Below are positions 37,260 to 45,779 of a DNA stretch of 64,000 nt, piece by piece (the first letter of the stretch is position 1; every line of letters begins with the position of its first letter). The notes below the pieces were generated by a model. It worked only from the letters and a program-made list of their open reading frames with translations, had not been told where the DNA came from and ran no database searches. Position numbers and translations under genes: made by a program. The DNA is from Candidatus Poribacteria bacterium (GTDB taxonomy: Bacteria; Poribacteria; WGA-4E; GCA-2687025), in NCBI GenBank assembly GCA_018644665.1, contig JABGQA010000088.1, positions 1-64,000 of the forward strand. The letters run 5' to 3'.

Positions 37260-37649
37260 CTAGGCGTTAGCGTCGGTGTCGTCGCTCGGTGGGGGATCGG
37301 CGTCGATGCCCTGTAGGTACTCTTCAATGAGGCGCGTTGCCTCTTCGGCCCGCTCAGCTGGGACCAGCAGCGCTCCCCAGGAGTCCGCCTTGAGCGAACT
37401 GCGCAGCGCGCCGTACGCGGCCATCGTGCTCGCCTCGACGCGGACCGGGATCTCTTCCGCTTCGAGGACGCCTTGCAGCATCAGCGCCGCCACCTGATCC
37501 GGCGGGCCGTAGACACGCTCCCACCGCACGAACTCGACACTCGAATCCGGCGTGGCCTCCGCCGGGCCGTCGACGAGACTCGCCTGGCAGTCCGAGCAGA
37601 CTACGGCTTTGTCCGTGTATTCGGTTCCGCAAGCCGGGCAACTACGCAT
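37260..37649 (-). CDS. zinc-ribbon plus DUF2007-like signal-transducing protein
   Basis: A 129-residue protein. The N-terminus is a zinc ribbon (CPACGTEYTDKAVVCSDC). The second part (VYGPPDQVAALMLQGVLEAE, IPVRVEASTMAAYG, GALLVPAERAEEATRLIEEY) matches DUF2007, a ferredoxin-like fold called a putative prokaryotic signal transducer and related to PII-type folds. The C-terminal tail is acidic and disordered. It stands alone on the minus strand between two opposed gene groups. Function unknown. Confidence 0.75.
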   Translation of the reverse strand: MRSCPACGTEYTDKAVVCSDCQASLVDGPAEATPDSSVEFVRWERVYGPPDQVAALMLQGVLEAEEIPVRVEASTMAAYGALRSSLKADSWGALLVPAERAEEATRLIEEYLQGIDADPPPSDDTDANA

Positions 37650-37724
37650 GGCGCCTCCCGCGGTGATTGTGGCACATGGGATCGCCAGATGCTAAGCGCT
37701 CCCACTCCACCGCCGCTTCTGGAC

Positions 37725-39179
37725 TCAGTCCACGTCCGGGCCGAGCACGCCGTACGACCACGGCTCGACCGCGCCAACGCTCTCCGGCCGCTCGATGCCG
37801 CAGCCGCTCGGGGACTCACCTGGGGTCAATGTCTCGGCGAGTTCCAGAGAGGCGTCCACTAGCTTCGTTCCCGCTGTGACCTCGGCGGTGGAGTAGCTCG
37901 TAAGCACCGTCTCGTAGCCGCCCTCGTGGGGTTCGAACGCATGCTCGGGAGCGACGTACCCGATGCAGCCGTTCGCAAGCTCAACGACGTACGTCCTCGG
38001 GAACGGCGACCGCCGCTTGATGTCGAGGCCCAACTCGCAGAACAGCTCCGCGGAGTTGGACAGGATCAGCGTTTCCCCCACCTGAATCGCCTGCGCCTGC
38101 GTCGTGAACTCCGGCTCGCGCTCGCAGATGTAGTCGACCAGCACGCGCTCCTTCGCGAAGGTCCACTCTGTCGTGAACCGACCCGATCGGAGCGCCTCGT
38201 CGACGATCTCTCGACTCGTCGCGATGCTCTCCTGGCTCGGACGCCGCCGAGAAAGACGCACGTCAGCCGCACAGGCAGTGACCGGCGTGTGCCGTCCACG
38301 CTCCGCGGTGACCATCACCTTCACGGCCTCCGCGCCGACGCGCGTCCCGACGAACCGTCGCCAGCGCTCGCCGAACTGAGGCCCCGTGATGGCCAGGTTG
38401 TCGACCTGCGTGACATCGCCCGATGCCCCCTGCAGGAACACCACCGGGGCCGCCGAGCCCATCGCGCCTTGTATCGTGCGCTCCATGTCGTACACGTAGT
38501 CGGCGGATACCGTGCTGCCGTGGATGGTGCAGTGGCAGGCGTAGTTGACGACGCCCCCCAGCCACTCCCCGTCCGTGGACCACGCGGAGATCACGCCTAC
38601 CTCGGGATCGGTAGGGCCGGCGGGCCCGATGATGTCGGCGTTGCCCTTGCCGGGGTGCGTGTAGACTCGACCGTTCCGCATGCGGAAGCGACGGTTGTGC
38701 GCGACCTGGTCCTCGTGGCCGCTTCCAATGGCGAGTTCCGCATCCTGCCGCCTCCGGGCAGCCTCACAGACTCCGGTGACGATCTGTTCTCCGACGTACT
38801 CCGAGTACAGCCTATCCCCGTTGACGGAGTGCTCGTAGAAGAGCGTCCGCACGAGTTCGGGCGCCTCGGAGAGATCCTCGAAGCCCGTTTCCCACAACGG
38901 GCCACCGCTGTGCGTGTGCGACGCGCCGATCAGCAGGTGCGATGCGGGTATCCCAACACGCCGCTCGATCTCCTCCCGGACGTGGTTTACCAGCGCGTCC
39001 GAGCCGATCTGGCAGGTGTCCACACCTACGAGCGCGACGGCTTCGCCGTCGTCCTCGATCACCGCAGCTCGTACTTTCAACGGGTCGTGGATCGCGTCGA
39101 TGAAGACCTTGCTGTAGCCGCCTGGCTTCTCCATCCCGAACGTGGGGGTGATGTCCGTGGTGTGGAATCCGGCCTTCAT
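37725..39179 (-). CDS. neutral/alkaline ceramidase-like hydrolase
   Basis: About 484 residues from the ATG at 39179, where GGAG lies ten bases upstream and the protein begins MKAGFHTTDITP, the normal start of the family; ATGs 11 and 20 codons earlier are less likely. Conserved blocks of the neutral ceramidase N-terminal domain: DITPTFGMEKPGG, VALVGVDTCQIGSDAL, the zinc-binding LLIGASHTHSGGPLWE, LGGVVNYACHCTIHG (second zinc His) and VFLQGASGDVTQV. The usual C-terminal Ig-like domain is missing, so it belongs to the short bacterial group often annotated 'neutral/alkaline non-lysosomal ceramidase'. The true substrate in these bacteria is uncertain. No signal peptide is present with this start. 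Confidence 0.83.
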   Translation of the reverse strand: MKAGFHTTDITPTFGMEKPGGYSKVFIDAIHDPLKVRAAVIEDDGEAVALVGVDTCQIGSDALVNHVREEIERRVGIPASHLLIGASHTHSGGPLWETGFEDLSEAPELVRTLFYEHSVNGDRLYSEYVGEQIVTGVCEAARRRQDAELAIGSGHEDQVAHNRRFRMRNGRVYTHPGKGNADIIGPAGPTDPEVGVISAWSTDGEWLGGVVNYACHCTIHGSTVSADYVYDMERTIQGAMGSAAPVVFLQGASGDVTQVDNLAITGPQFGERWRRFVGTRVGAEAVKVMVTAERGRHTPVTACAADVRLSRRRPSQESIATSREIVDEALRSGRFTTEWTFAKERVLVDYICEREPEFTTQAQAIQVGETLILSNSAELFCELGLDIKRRSPFPRTYVVELANGCIGYVAPEHAFEPHEGGYETVLTSYSTAEVTAGTKLVDASLELAETLTPGESPSGCGIERPESVGAVEPWSYGVLGPDVD

Positions 39180-39287
39180 GGCGGCGCTCCGGGGTTGAGT
39201 GTGAGCCGTCATTGTGTGTCCCACGCCTGCAACGGCCAAGAGGGAAAACGCCTTCTCTCGTTGCGACCGAGCCGGTGCGCCCGGACA

Positions 39288-41351
39288 CTATTCGTCCGGC
39301 CACTCGAATGCGCCCATATCCGGCCCTGCTCCACGCACGCCACCCCACCCGTCTGAGATATTCGGTATCCAGAGACCGGCATCGACGGCGGGACTTCCTT
39401 CCGTGAGGTGAAGGTCGGCGGCAGACATGGGGTTCGCGCCGCCAACGAACTGCGGGTCGGCCTCTACGCCGTGCATCTCCCACCCCAGCTCTGACCGCAT
39501 GCCTTGCAGGTCGTACAGGTACATGTTCTTTCCGTTGGCGCCGGCGATCTGGAGAAAGGGGTCGAAGTTCTCCTTCTCGCCGACGCGGTCCTTGTATAGC
39601 AGGTCGTAGTCGAAGTCGTGATGCTCGCGCTGCAAGAGCTGAGCGATCTCCGTGTGGTCAGGGACGCCGCGAACCACCAGGACGTTGTTGCGGAGACGGA
39701 AATACCGGCCGTCCGTGCTTCGCGCGAGGGCCGCCGTGAATTCCCCCGACCTGCGAGCGTTGAAGAACGTGTTGTGGTAGACAAACGTCGTTCCCTGCGA
39801 GTCCTCGGCGGCGGAGAACTTCAGAAACGAGTAGGGGCGAACAAGCATGTCCGGCCGCCCAAGGAAGACGTTGCGGACCACGTACGCTGGGCCCATTGTG
39901 TTGGGACAGTTGGAGATGGCCTGGTTCACGCCGTAGAACGCGTTGTGCCAGATACGGACGTTGTTGCAGGAGCCGTCCGGCTCGACGCCGTCGTCCCGAA
40001 GGTCGTAGAACTCGTTCCCGTACACGTCCATGTCTGCCCCCGACAGTCGTGGGTGGTGGACGTTCCCGTCGCCCAGGGAGCCGTTCTTCACGCCGCCGAA
40101 GGAGCCGTGGAGCTTGTTGTGGCGGATCACCGTTCCTCGGCCCAACTGGCACTGAATCGTGGCGCATTCGAAGTCCGGGGGCGTCGCCTTGTAGAACTGC
40201 CAACTGACACCGGCCGGCCCGACGTCGTAGATGTCGTTGCGCTCGAAGGTGTTGTTGTCGTAGCCGTCGACATTCCGCGGCTGCGGCCAGTCGTGATAGC
40301 GAATGCCGTAGTTGACGCCGTAGATGACGCAGTTCCGCACCACGCAGTTGGAGGAGCGTCGCACCTTGATGCCGTATGAGTCCCTCTCGTCATGTCCCAC
40401 GCCGTAGTGACGGATGGTCAGGCCATCGAGGATGATGTACTGGGAGTCGGCCAGGACCACTCCATGGTTGAACTCCGGGACCTGAACGCCCAACTCGTCG
40501 GGGTCCGCGCGTCCCGGCAGCCGGACGGATAGGCGCGCGGCTTCCTTGTCGTAGTAGCACGCCCCCTCGTAGAACACTGAGTCGGCGTCCATCGCGTGCT
40601 CGCCGAGGAGCTTGCCGCCGTCGAAGTCGTCCTGGCTGAAGTACTGGTATAGGCGCCGTCCGTCCCACCAAACGCAACGCACGTCGCGCGGCGTGTCCAA
40701 CGTCGTGTGGTAGACGCCATCGCCGCGGTGCGTCCATCGCCCGCTGCCCGCGGCAAAGGTGGCGTCGCTGCCGTCCAAAACAGCGCTCCCGGGCACGCGG
40801 CTCCTGATTAGGATGTAGCCGTCCGCCGTCCCCCGCTTTCCGGTGATGTCCAGGCCTAGGTGGTACGTACCGGGTTCGAGTTCGATGACGTCGCCGGGAC
40901 GGGCGTCGCTGACGGCTCGCCGCAGTTCCGTCTCGGTCCGCACCGAAACGACGTGATCACCCGTGGGGAACGTGTCGTCACGTGTGGTCACGGCGCCGAG
41001 CATCGGCGTCCCACCCTCGGGCGTCACGCGCAGCTCGTAGGGCGTGGCGGGCTGCAGGTAGAACAGACTGCCGCTCAGCGGCGCAGCGCCCAACTCGAGG
41101 GAGGTCTCGTTCGTGATACGCGCCAGGTCATGCGCAGGTAGCCACTCGGAAGACCCGGCGCGCCGATACTCGACCGTCGCCCTCTCGGCCTCCACGCCGT
41201 GGACATACACCGACAGGGCGTTGAAGTTGGGGTAAAGCTCTAGCTCTGCGGCCGGCGTTGCGGCGACGGCAACGGTGGTCGAGGCCAGCAGGAACAGAGT
41301 CGCGCGCCGCAGGAACAGCCTGTTCGTCATTGCGGTGAAAGAGGCGACCAT
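39288..41351 (-). CDS. secreted right-handed beta-helix protein
   Basis: About 687 residues from the ATG at 41351, selected because GGAGG lies six bases upstream. A signal peptide follows (LFLLASTTVAVAATPAAE). Residues 25-125 look like a fibronectin-III-type module (VEYRRAGSSEWLPAH, LQPATPYELRVTPEGG). The remainder is a long beta-helix: ARPGDVIELEPGTYHLG (the usual DUF1565/PbH1 start), YIILDGLTIRHYGVG, NCVVRNCVIYGVNYGIRYH, NTFERNDIYDVG, NVRIWHNAFYGVN, and a terminal LTEGSPAVDAGLW cap typical of such proteins. Probably a polysaccharide lyase or surface glycan-binding protein. It overlaps nothing and is followed by the ceramidase-like gene in the same direction. Confidence 0.82.
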   Translation of the reverse strand: MVASFTAMTNRLFLRRATLFLLASTTVAVAATPAAELELYPNFNALSVYVHGVEAERATVEYRRAGSSEWLPAHDLARITNETSLELGAAPLSGSLFYLQPATPYELRVTPEGGTPMLGAVTTRDDTFPTGDHVVSVRTETELRRAVSDARPGDVIELEPGTYHLGLDITGKRGTADGYILIRSRVPGSAVLDGSDATFAAGSGRWTHRGDGVYHTTLDTPRDVRCVWWDGRRLYQYFSQDDFDGGKLLGEHAMDADSVFYEGACYYDKEAARLSVRLPGRADPDELGVQVPEFNHGVVLADSQYIILDGLTIRHYGVGHDERDSYGIKVRRSSNCVVRNCVIYGVNYGIRYHDWPQPRNVDGYDNNTFERNDIYDVGPAGVSWQFYKATPPDFECATIQCQLGRGTVIRHNKLHGSFGGVKNGSLGDGNVHHPRLSGADMDVYGNEFYDLRDDGVEPDGSCNNVRIWHNAFYGVNQAISNCPNTMGPAYVVRNVFLGRPDMLVRPYSFLKFSAAEDSQGTTFVYHNTFFNARRSGEFTAALARSTDGRYFRLRNNVLVVRGVPDHTEIAQLLQREHHDFDYDLLYKDRVGEKENFDPFLQIAGANGKNMYLYDLQGMRSELGWEMHGVEADPQFVGGANPMSAADLHLTEGSPAVDAGLWIPNISDGWGGVRGAGPDMGAFEWPDE

Positions 41352-41582
41352 GTCCACCCTCCGCTTCCGCTCGCCTCTAGGAAGGCTGGGCACGGGCCGC
41401 CCGGGCGTTCGCACGTAACGCGAAGCCACGCGTTCGGGGTGGCTGGGTCTGTTGTGCATAGGGGACCCCATCTTGATCTTCCCCTGCCTGGGGAAGACAT
41501 TCGGCGGTCACAACGCGACCTGTCTGCATGGTCTCAGTCCGTGCTCATCTTTGAACTCTCGCGCGCTCGGTCGGCGGGCGGG

Positions 41583-42428
41583 CTATCGCGCTTCGGCGTA
41601 GCTGCGGGCGAGCATCTCCGCGATCTTGGCGCCGGCCAAAGTCTTCAGACTACCGAGATCGTGGCCCACGCCGTCGTAGGCCTCGAACGTATACGGGATG
41701 ACCAGCGCGTCAAGGAGCCCGAGGAACAGCTCGTGTCTGGAGAAGAGGCCATCGTCTTCCCCGCAAACCAACATCAGCTTGGTCCGCGTGCGGACCGCTT
41801 CCGCGTTCTTCTCCGCGTAATCCGACGCGGTCAGATCCCCGCCGTCTTCGGACTGCCAGCCGATCGCGGCGGCCATGGACGCGGCCGCGCAGAACATCTC
41901 TGGATACTTGAGCGCGAACCGTATGGCGCCTCCGCCGCCCATCGACCAGCCGCACAACGCACGACCCTCCCGGTCGGCGATCGTGCGGTACGTCTCGTCG
42001 ATGCGCGGGATCAGCTCCTCAATGATGAGCGTCTCCGCCTTGACGTTCGCCGCTTTCCAGTCGCGGTAGCGGCTGAAGTGGCCACCGTTGGGAAAGACGT
42101 AGATCACGTCGCCGATGCGCCCAGCAGCGACCGCGTCCCGAACGATGTCGCCGAATTCGAGCGCGGACCGCTCCGAACCGCTCGCGCCGTGGAGATAGTA
42201 GACAACGGGATAGTGGCGCGCGGCCTCCACAGCGTACGACGGGGGCAGCCAGATGTTGTACCCGACCGTCCGAACCATCGCCTGACTGTGAATCGTGGAG
42301 TGGATGAAACCGGGGATCTCGTCGGGGATGTTCCAATGCCACGTCTCGGGAGGGCCGTCCCACTCGACCTCAGTCCGCTGCGCGCGCGCGGCGCGCGTGA
42401 GAACCAGCGCGGCAGCAAAGACCGACAT
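41583..42428 (-). CDS. secreted alpha/beta-hydrolase esterase (esterase D/feruloyl-esterase-like)
   Basis: At least 281 residues from the ATG at 42428. Catalytic features: PVVYYLHGASGSERS (oxyanion region), the nucleophile elbow GRALCGWSMGGGGAIRFA, an Asp near LMLVCGEDDGLFSRH and the His in AYDGVGHDLGSLK. The fold matches the putative esterase (PF00756) group. The start is uncertain: the signal peptide seems to begin before this Met, with basic THRY followed by a hydrophobic core ending ARAQ. A good Shine-Dalgarno (AAGGAGAA) lies eight bases before an in-frame ACG at 42458 rather than before an ATG. An ATG at 42530 is also in frame but lacks such a site. Confidence 0.8.
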   Translation of the reverse strand: MSVFAAALVLTRAARAQRTEVEWDGPPETWHWNIPDEIPGFIHSTIHSQAMVRTVGYNIWLPPSYAVEAARHYPVVYYLHGASGSERSALEFGDIVRDAVAAGRIGDVIYVFPNGGHFSRYRDWKAANVKAETLIIEELIPRIDETYRTIADREGRALCGWSMGGGGAIRFALKYPEMFCAAASMAAAIGWQSEDGGDLTASDYAEKNAEAVRTRTKLMLVCGEDDGLFSRHELFLGLLDALVIPYTFEAYDGVGHDLGSLKTLAGAKIAEMLARSYAEAR

Positions 42429-42622
42429 GGCGATTAGCAGCAGGCTGTACCTATGCGTGGTCGTTTCTCCTTCGCCAGGAATCCTCTCCGTCCGCGCAGA
42501 CGAACCGATCTCAGCGCGCGAACCGAGCATAGCCGCGTGGGGTACCCGACTCAACGCACGCGCGACCGGTGGCGCGGGAAACGGAAGCGACCGCCCGCGA
42601 CCACGGCCACACCGTGCGACAG

Positions 42623-43930
42623 TTACCGCGCTCGGTCGTGTTCTTCGATCAGCGCGGCGATCTCGTCCTGTCCAAGGAATCGCGCCCACCCGAGCGGCGT
42701 TGAGTTGTGAATCGCGTCCTCGATGTCCAGGTCGGGACTTGCCTCCAGGGCGAATCGGGCGAACTCGATGTCGCCGCGCAACGCCGCTTCGTGGAGCAGC
42801 GTCGCGCTGTACTTCCCGTGACGTTCGTTCACGCGTTCCGGCGATGCCGCCAAGAGCGCCAGCGCCCTATCCTGCCAACCAAGATCCCACGCCGTCAGGA
42901 CACTCAGCGTCCCACCGTGGTTCATCAGCCATTCCGCGATGTCGTGGCGCCCCAAGTGGGCCGCGAGCTCGATAGGCGTACGGCCGTTCGCGAGGGAAGC
43001 GTTCATCGCACCCGACGGCAGCGACGAGGCGATCTCGCTCAGGACGGCGACGTCGCCGCTGGCGATACTCTCAGCCAACACGCGTTCCGTTTCGGTCGGA
43101 GCCGGCCGGGCCTGCGCCTCGTCGCCGAACGTCCATGCCATGCCGTCCTTGATCGTGCGGAATCCGAGGCGTTCGTAGCCCGGCTGCCCCATGTGAGAGG
43201 CGACGAGGAGGGCGTAGTTCGCGCCGCGATCGCGCGCGACACGGCACGCGTGCGCGGCGACCTCCTTACCAATACCTCTGCTGCGATACGCCGGGAAGAC
43301 GCCAACATCCCAAATGGACGCGACGCCGTGCGCTCCCTCGGTGAGTAGGAGGGTGCTGTGTCCGACGGGCTTGTCGTCGAGCCATGCGACGAAGTGCCAT
43401 AGCCGTTGCGGGCGTTGGGTCGCGGCCGCTTGGCGGGATTCGGCGGTGGCGCGCCAGTTCGGGTCGTCGGACAGTCCGTGGTATGGATGCGCGTGCGTGT
43501 CCCACAGCGAAACATCGGTCGCCTCCTCAATGCGGAGGCCGTCCGGAATGGGGAATCGGCCGGTCATGGTCGCGAGTTCGAGCGCCATACAACGCGGGCG
43601 GTAGTTCCGTTCGAAACCAAGCGCGACCAGGACCGGTTCGAGGGACAGCGACGCGTCGGACAAGCCGAAGCACCACACCTCCCCATCGTCGACCCGGTCT
43701 CGGTAGTGCGCCGTTATCTGGTCGACGATACCGAGGAGGGCGCCCGGGTCGTCGTACGGGTAGTAGATGGCCGCGCTGCCGGCTCCGTTCGCGCCATCGA
43801 GCCAGCCCACTCCGTTCTTCTCGAACACGCCACGCCCGGCTCCACGCGTGATGCGCGTCTCCCAGTCGGCAAGTGACTCGTACTGGGCGCGGAGTAGGCC
43901 GTCGTCGGACGCGTTTTGCAGGAACCTCAT
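42623..43930 (-). CDS. GNAT acetyltransferase fused to ankyrin repeats
   Basis: About 435 residues from the ATG at 43930 (MRFLQNASDDG). Residues 1-275 form two GNAT-like halves. The first (VGWLDGANGAGSAAIYYPYD) is degenerate, and the second has the acetyl-CoA loop VGVFPAYRSRGIGKEVAAHA with the Q/R-x-x-G-x-G/A pattern, then YALLVASHMGQPGYERLGFR. Residues 285-435 contain ankyrin-like units: TPIELAAHLGRHDIAEWLMN, TLLHEAALRGDIEFARFALE and STPLGWARFLGQDEIAALIE. GNAT enzymes joined to ankyrin repeats are uncommon; the repeats may choose a protein substrate. It is oriented the same way as the esterase, with about 195 bp between their coding parts. Confidence 0.83.
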   Translation of the reverse strand: MRFLQNASDDGLLRAQYESLADWETRITRGAGRGVFEKNGVGWLDGANGAGSAAIYYPYDDPGALLGIVDQITAHYRDRVDDGEVWCFGLSDASLSLEPVLVALGFERNYRPRCMALELATMTGRFPIPDGLRIEEATDVSLWDTHAHPYHGLSDDPNWRATAESRQAAATQRPQRLWHFVAWLDDKPVGHSTLLLTEGAHGVASIWDVGVFPAYRSRGIGKEVAAHACRVARDRGANYALLVASHMGQPGYERLGFRTIKDGMAWTFGDEAQARPAPTETERVLAESIASGDVAVLSEIASSLPSGAMNASLANGRTPIELAAHLGRHDIAEWLMNHGGTLSVLTAWDLGWQDRALALLAASPERVNERHGKYSATLLHEAALRGDIEFARFALEASPDLDIEDAIHNSTPLGWARFLGQDEIAALIEEHDRAR

Positions 43931-44175
43931 CCGTGTCGAATCCCCATCGTGGAAGGTCGGAAGCGGATTGCGTTCGTGATGTCTACGCGGGCGCAGCGAC
44001 ACGCGCGTACCGAAGGGACGTCCGATCCCACGGGTCCGAAGACGACGCGCTCAGGGATCGCGTCTGGGCCGCGTGCATTGCCGTGGCCGCCGCCGGGCGT
44101 CTCGATCCGCACGACATCGATCGCGCCGAGACGCGGCGTGACCTTCCCGGGCGCGGCGGACTCCTCGCCACCACC
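43931..44175 (-). pseudogene. C-terminal remnant of a hydantoinase B (hyuB) gene
   Basis: On the minus strand the frame reads EESAAPGKVTPRLGAIDVVR then IETPGGGHG. This is the same as the C-terminus of the intact HyuB at 48776-50359 (EAPGKVTLHLGAGDVVRIET), except for a few substitutions and one missing Gly codon. DNA similarity is strong over about 90 bp (44081-44172 against 48807-48898) and stops abruptly at the upstream side of the remnant. Nothing of the upstream hyuB sequence remains. The two copies are direct repeats that bracket the LamG/CRISPR gene module. Confidence 0.65.
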
Positions 44176-44298
44176 CGTTGAAATCGGTGACGGATACGGC
44201 GAGCGAGACGCGTCTAATATGGACCGCCTGATACGCGCCGGGCACGCGCCCGCCTAGAGATACGCGCGCAGGCGGACATCGGACAAGGGAGGATTCAG

Positions 44299-45072
44299 AT
44301 GTCCAGGGCGTCTCCTGTATTGGTACGGCAACGTGTCCCCCAGCCCCAGCAACGGACTATCCAGCACGCCATCGCTGTATTCCTAGCTCTGTGGGCAGTG
44401 CCAGGAGTACTGGCTGGGACCTTCATCGACGACTTCGAAGATGGCGATACCGAGGGGTGGGTGTCTCTCGGTGGGAAGCCACGCTGTGAAGGTGGCGTGG
44501 TCACGCTTCACGAGCAGTCACCCGTTCTCGTGCTGGACACGGATGCTATCGCGGAATGTGTCGTAGAGATGCACGTGCGAATGTTGTCCCTCCAGCCCTG
44601 GGACGGCGAGGGTAACGGCGTGACGATCGGAACACGCGCACAGGGCGCCTTTCTGGACAGCATGGAAGCCGTCATGCTCGGCCTTAACGGTCACGCCGAC
44701 GGCGCGCCTGGGCTCATGGCCGTATCGTGGGTCGGATCCTTCGTTGACCAGGATCTACGGTTCGTCCCCCACGTGACGGCGCTCGGAGAATGGTACCGCC
44801 TCAGAGTGGCCGTCGAAGGCGATCAGGTCAGCTGCTCGATAGACGGGCAGGAGGTGATGCGCTTCCATGACGATCTACTCCCGCCAGGCCGGATACTGAT
44901 CGGTGTTGGGTTCGGTTACAACGTCGCCCAGTTCGACAACGTGGTCATCACGGGCGAAGGCGTGCCCGACTACGCGCCGCCGGGATGGTCATCAGACCAC
45001 CCGACGCCACTGGCTTCACCACCCAACGCACTGGCCTCGGCGTGGGCGGAGTTGAAGGTTGCCGACAGATAG
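44299..45072 (+). CDS. secreted LamG/concanavalin-like beta-sandwich protein
   Basis: A 257-residue protein with strong Shine-Dalgarno (AAGGGAGGA) and an N-terminal signal (HAIAVFLALWAVPGVLAG, cleavage near residue 40). The mature part is a jelly-roll of the LamG/DUF1080 kind: GTFIDDFEDGDTEGWVSLGG, VVEMHVRMLSLQPWDGEGNG, EWYRLRVAVEGDQVSCSIDG, FGYNVAQFDNVVITGEG. It has no catalytic motif. Its stop codon overlaps the Shine-Dalgarno of cas5c, and cas5c starts eight bases later, so it is translationally coupled to the CRISPR operon. This is the position where cas3 is normally found in type I-C. A functional link to CRISPR is not established; a deletion that joined two transcription units is the simpler reading. 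Confidence 0.75.
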   Translation: MSRASPVLVRQRVPQPQQRTIQHAIAVFLALWAVPGVLAGTFIDDFEDGDTEGWVSLGGKPRCEGGVVTLHEQSPVLVLDTDAIAECVVEMHVRMLSLQPWDGEGNGVTIGTRAQGAFLDSMEAVMLGLNGHADGAPGLMAVSWVGSFVDQDLRFVPHVTALGEWYRLRVAVEGDQVSCSIDGQEVMRFHDDLLPPGRILIGVGFGYNVAQFDNVVITGEGVPDYAPPGWSSDHPTPLASPPNALASAWAELKVADR

Positions 45073-45080
45073 GAGGCCCG

Positions 45081-45779
45081 ATGGGAGCCGAGTACGTCCC
45101 GCTGTCTGTCAAGGTCTGGGGTCCCGGCGCCTGCTTCACTCGTCCAGAGATGAAGGTAGAGCGTGTCACCTACGACGTGATGACACCGTCGGCCGCGCGG
45201 GGGTGTCTCGAAGCGATCTACTGGACGCCTCAGTTCCAGTGGCGCGTGCGAAGCATCGCCGTGCTGCGCCCGATTAGGCGCTTCTCGATGGTGAGAAACG
45301 AGCTGAAGAGTCGACCTTCGCTCCGCGCAATGGCGAGTCTCCGCCAGGAGGATCGTCCGCTCTATGTCGAGAATGACAGGACACAGCGACACACTTTGGC
45401 CCTTCGCGACGTCGCCTACGTGGTTCTCGCCGACGTGGTCCCGGAAGACCCCACGGACGATCCGGCGAGGTACCGGAATCAGTTCCGACGTCGTGTCGCC
45501 CGCGGACAGTGCTTTCGCAGGCCGTACCTCGGATGTCGCGAATTCGCGGCGGATTTCTCCGAGCCTGGCAGCGGCGACGCGGCCATCGACCACACGCAGG
45601 ATCTTGGCTCGATGCTGTTCGACCTGGTGTACGAACACCAATCCCGCTCCACACGCTCCTCGGCGCGACCGCTGTTCTTCCAGGCTCACATCGAGGCCGG
45701 CGTCCTACACGTCCCCGACCGGCTGTACGACGCCCGACGGCCCTGGTCCGGCCCCGGAGGCGACCCGCGTGCTTCTTAG
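45081..45779 (+). CDS. cas5c: type I-C CRISPR-associated protein Cas5c (Cas5d)
   Basis: A 232-residue protein, normal length. The ATG at 45081 follows GGAGG by four bases. The diagnostic N-terminus is PLSVKVWGPGACFTRPEMKV, then VTYDVMTPSAARGCLEAIYW, RRFSMVRNELKSR-type sequence (RFSMVRNELKSR), TQRHTLALRDVAYVVLADVV and the late GSMLFDLVYE. In type I-C, Cas5c replaces Cas6: it cleaves the pre-crRNA 3' of the repeat hairpin and stays on the crRNA 5' handle in Cascade. The conserved basic residues of the 'QR(N/H)T' segment are present. It overlaps cas8c by 11 bp. No cas6 is present, as expected for this subtype. Confidence 0.93.
   Translation: MGAEYVPLSVKVWGPGACFTRPEMKVERVTYDVMTPSAARGCLEAIYWTPQFQWRVRSIAVLRPIRRFSMVRNELKSRPSLRAMASLRQEDRPLYVENDRTQRHTLALRDVAYVVLADVVPEDPTDDPARYRNQFRRRVARGQCFRRPYLGCREFAADFSEPGSGDAAIDHTQDLGSMLFDLVYEHQSRSTRSSARPLFFQAHIEAGVLHVPDRLYDARRPWSGPGGDPRAS

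Noticed and set aside
37926..39356. 476-codon plus frame antisense to the ceramidase-like gene
   Set aside because: Caused by high GC at third positions; the minus strand carries all family motifs.
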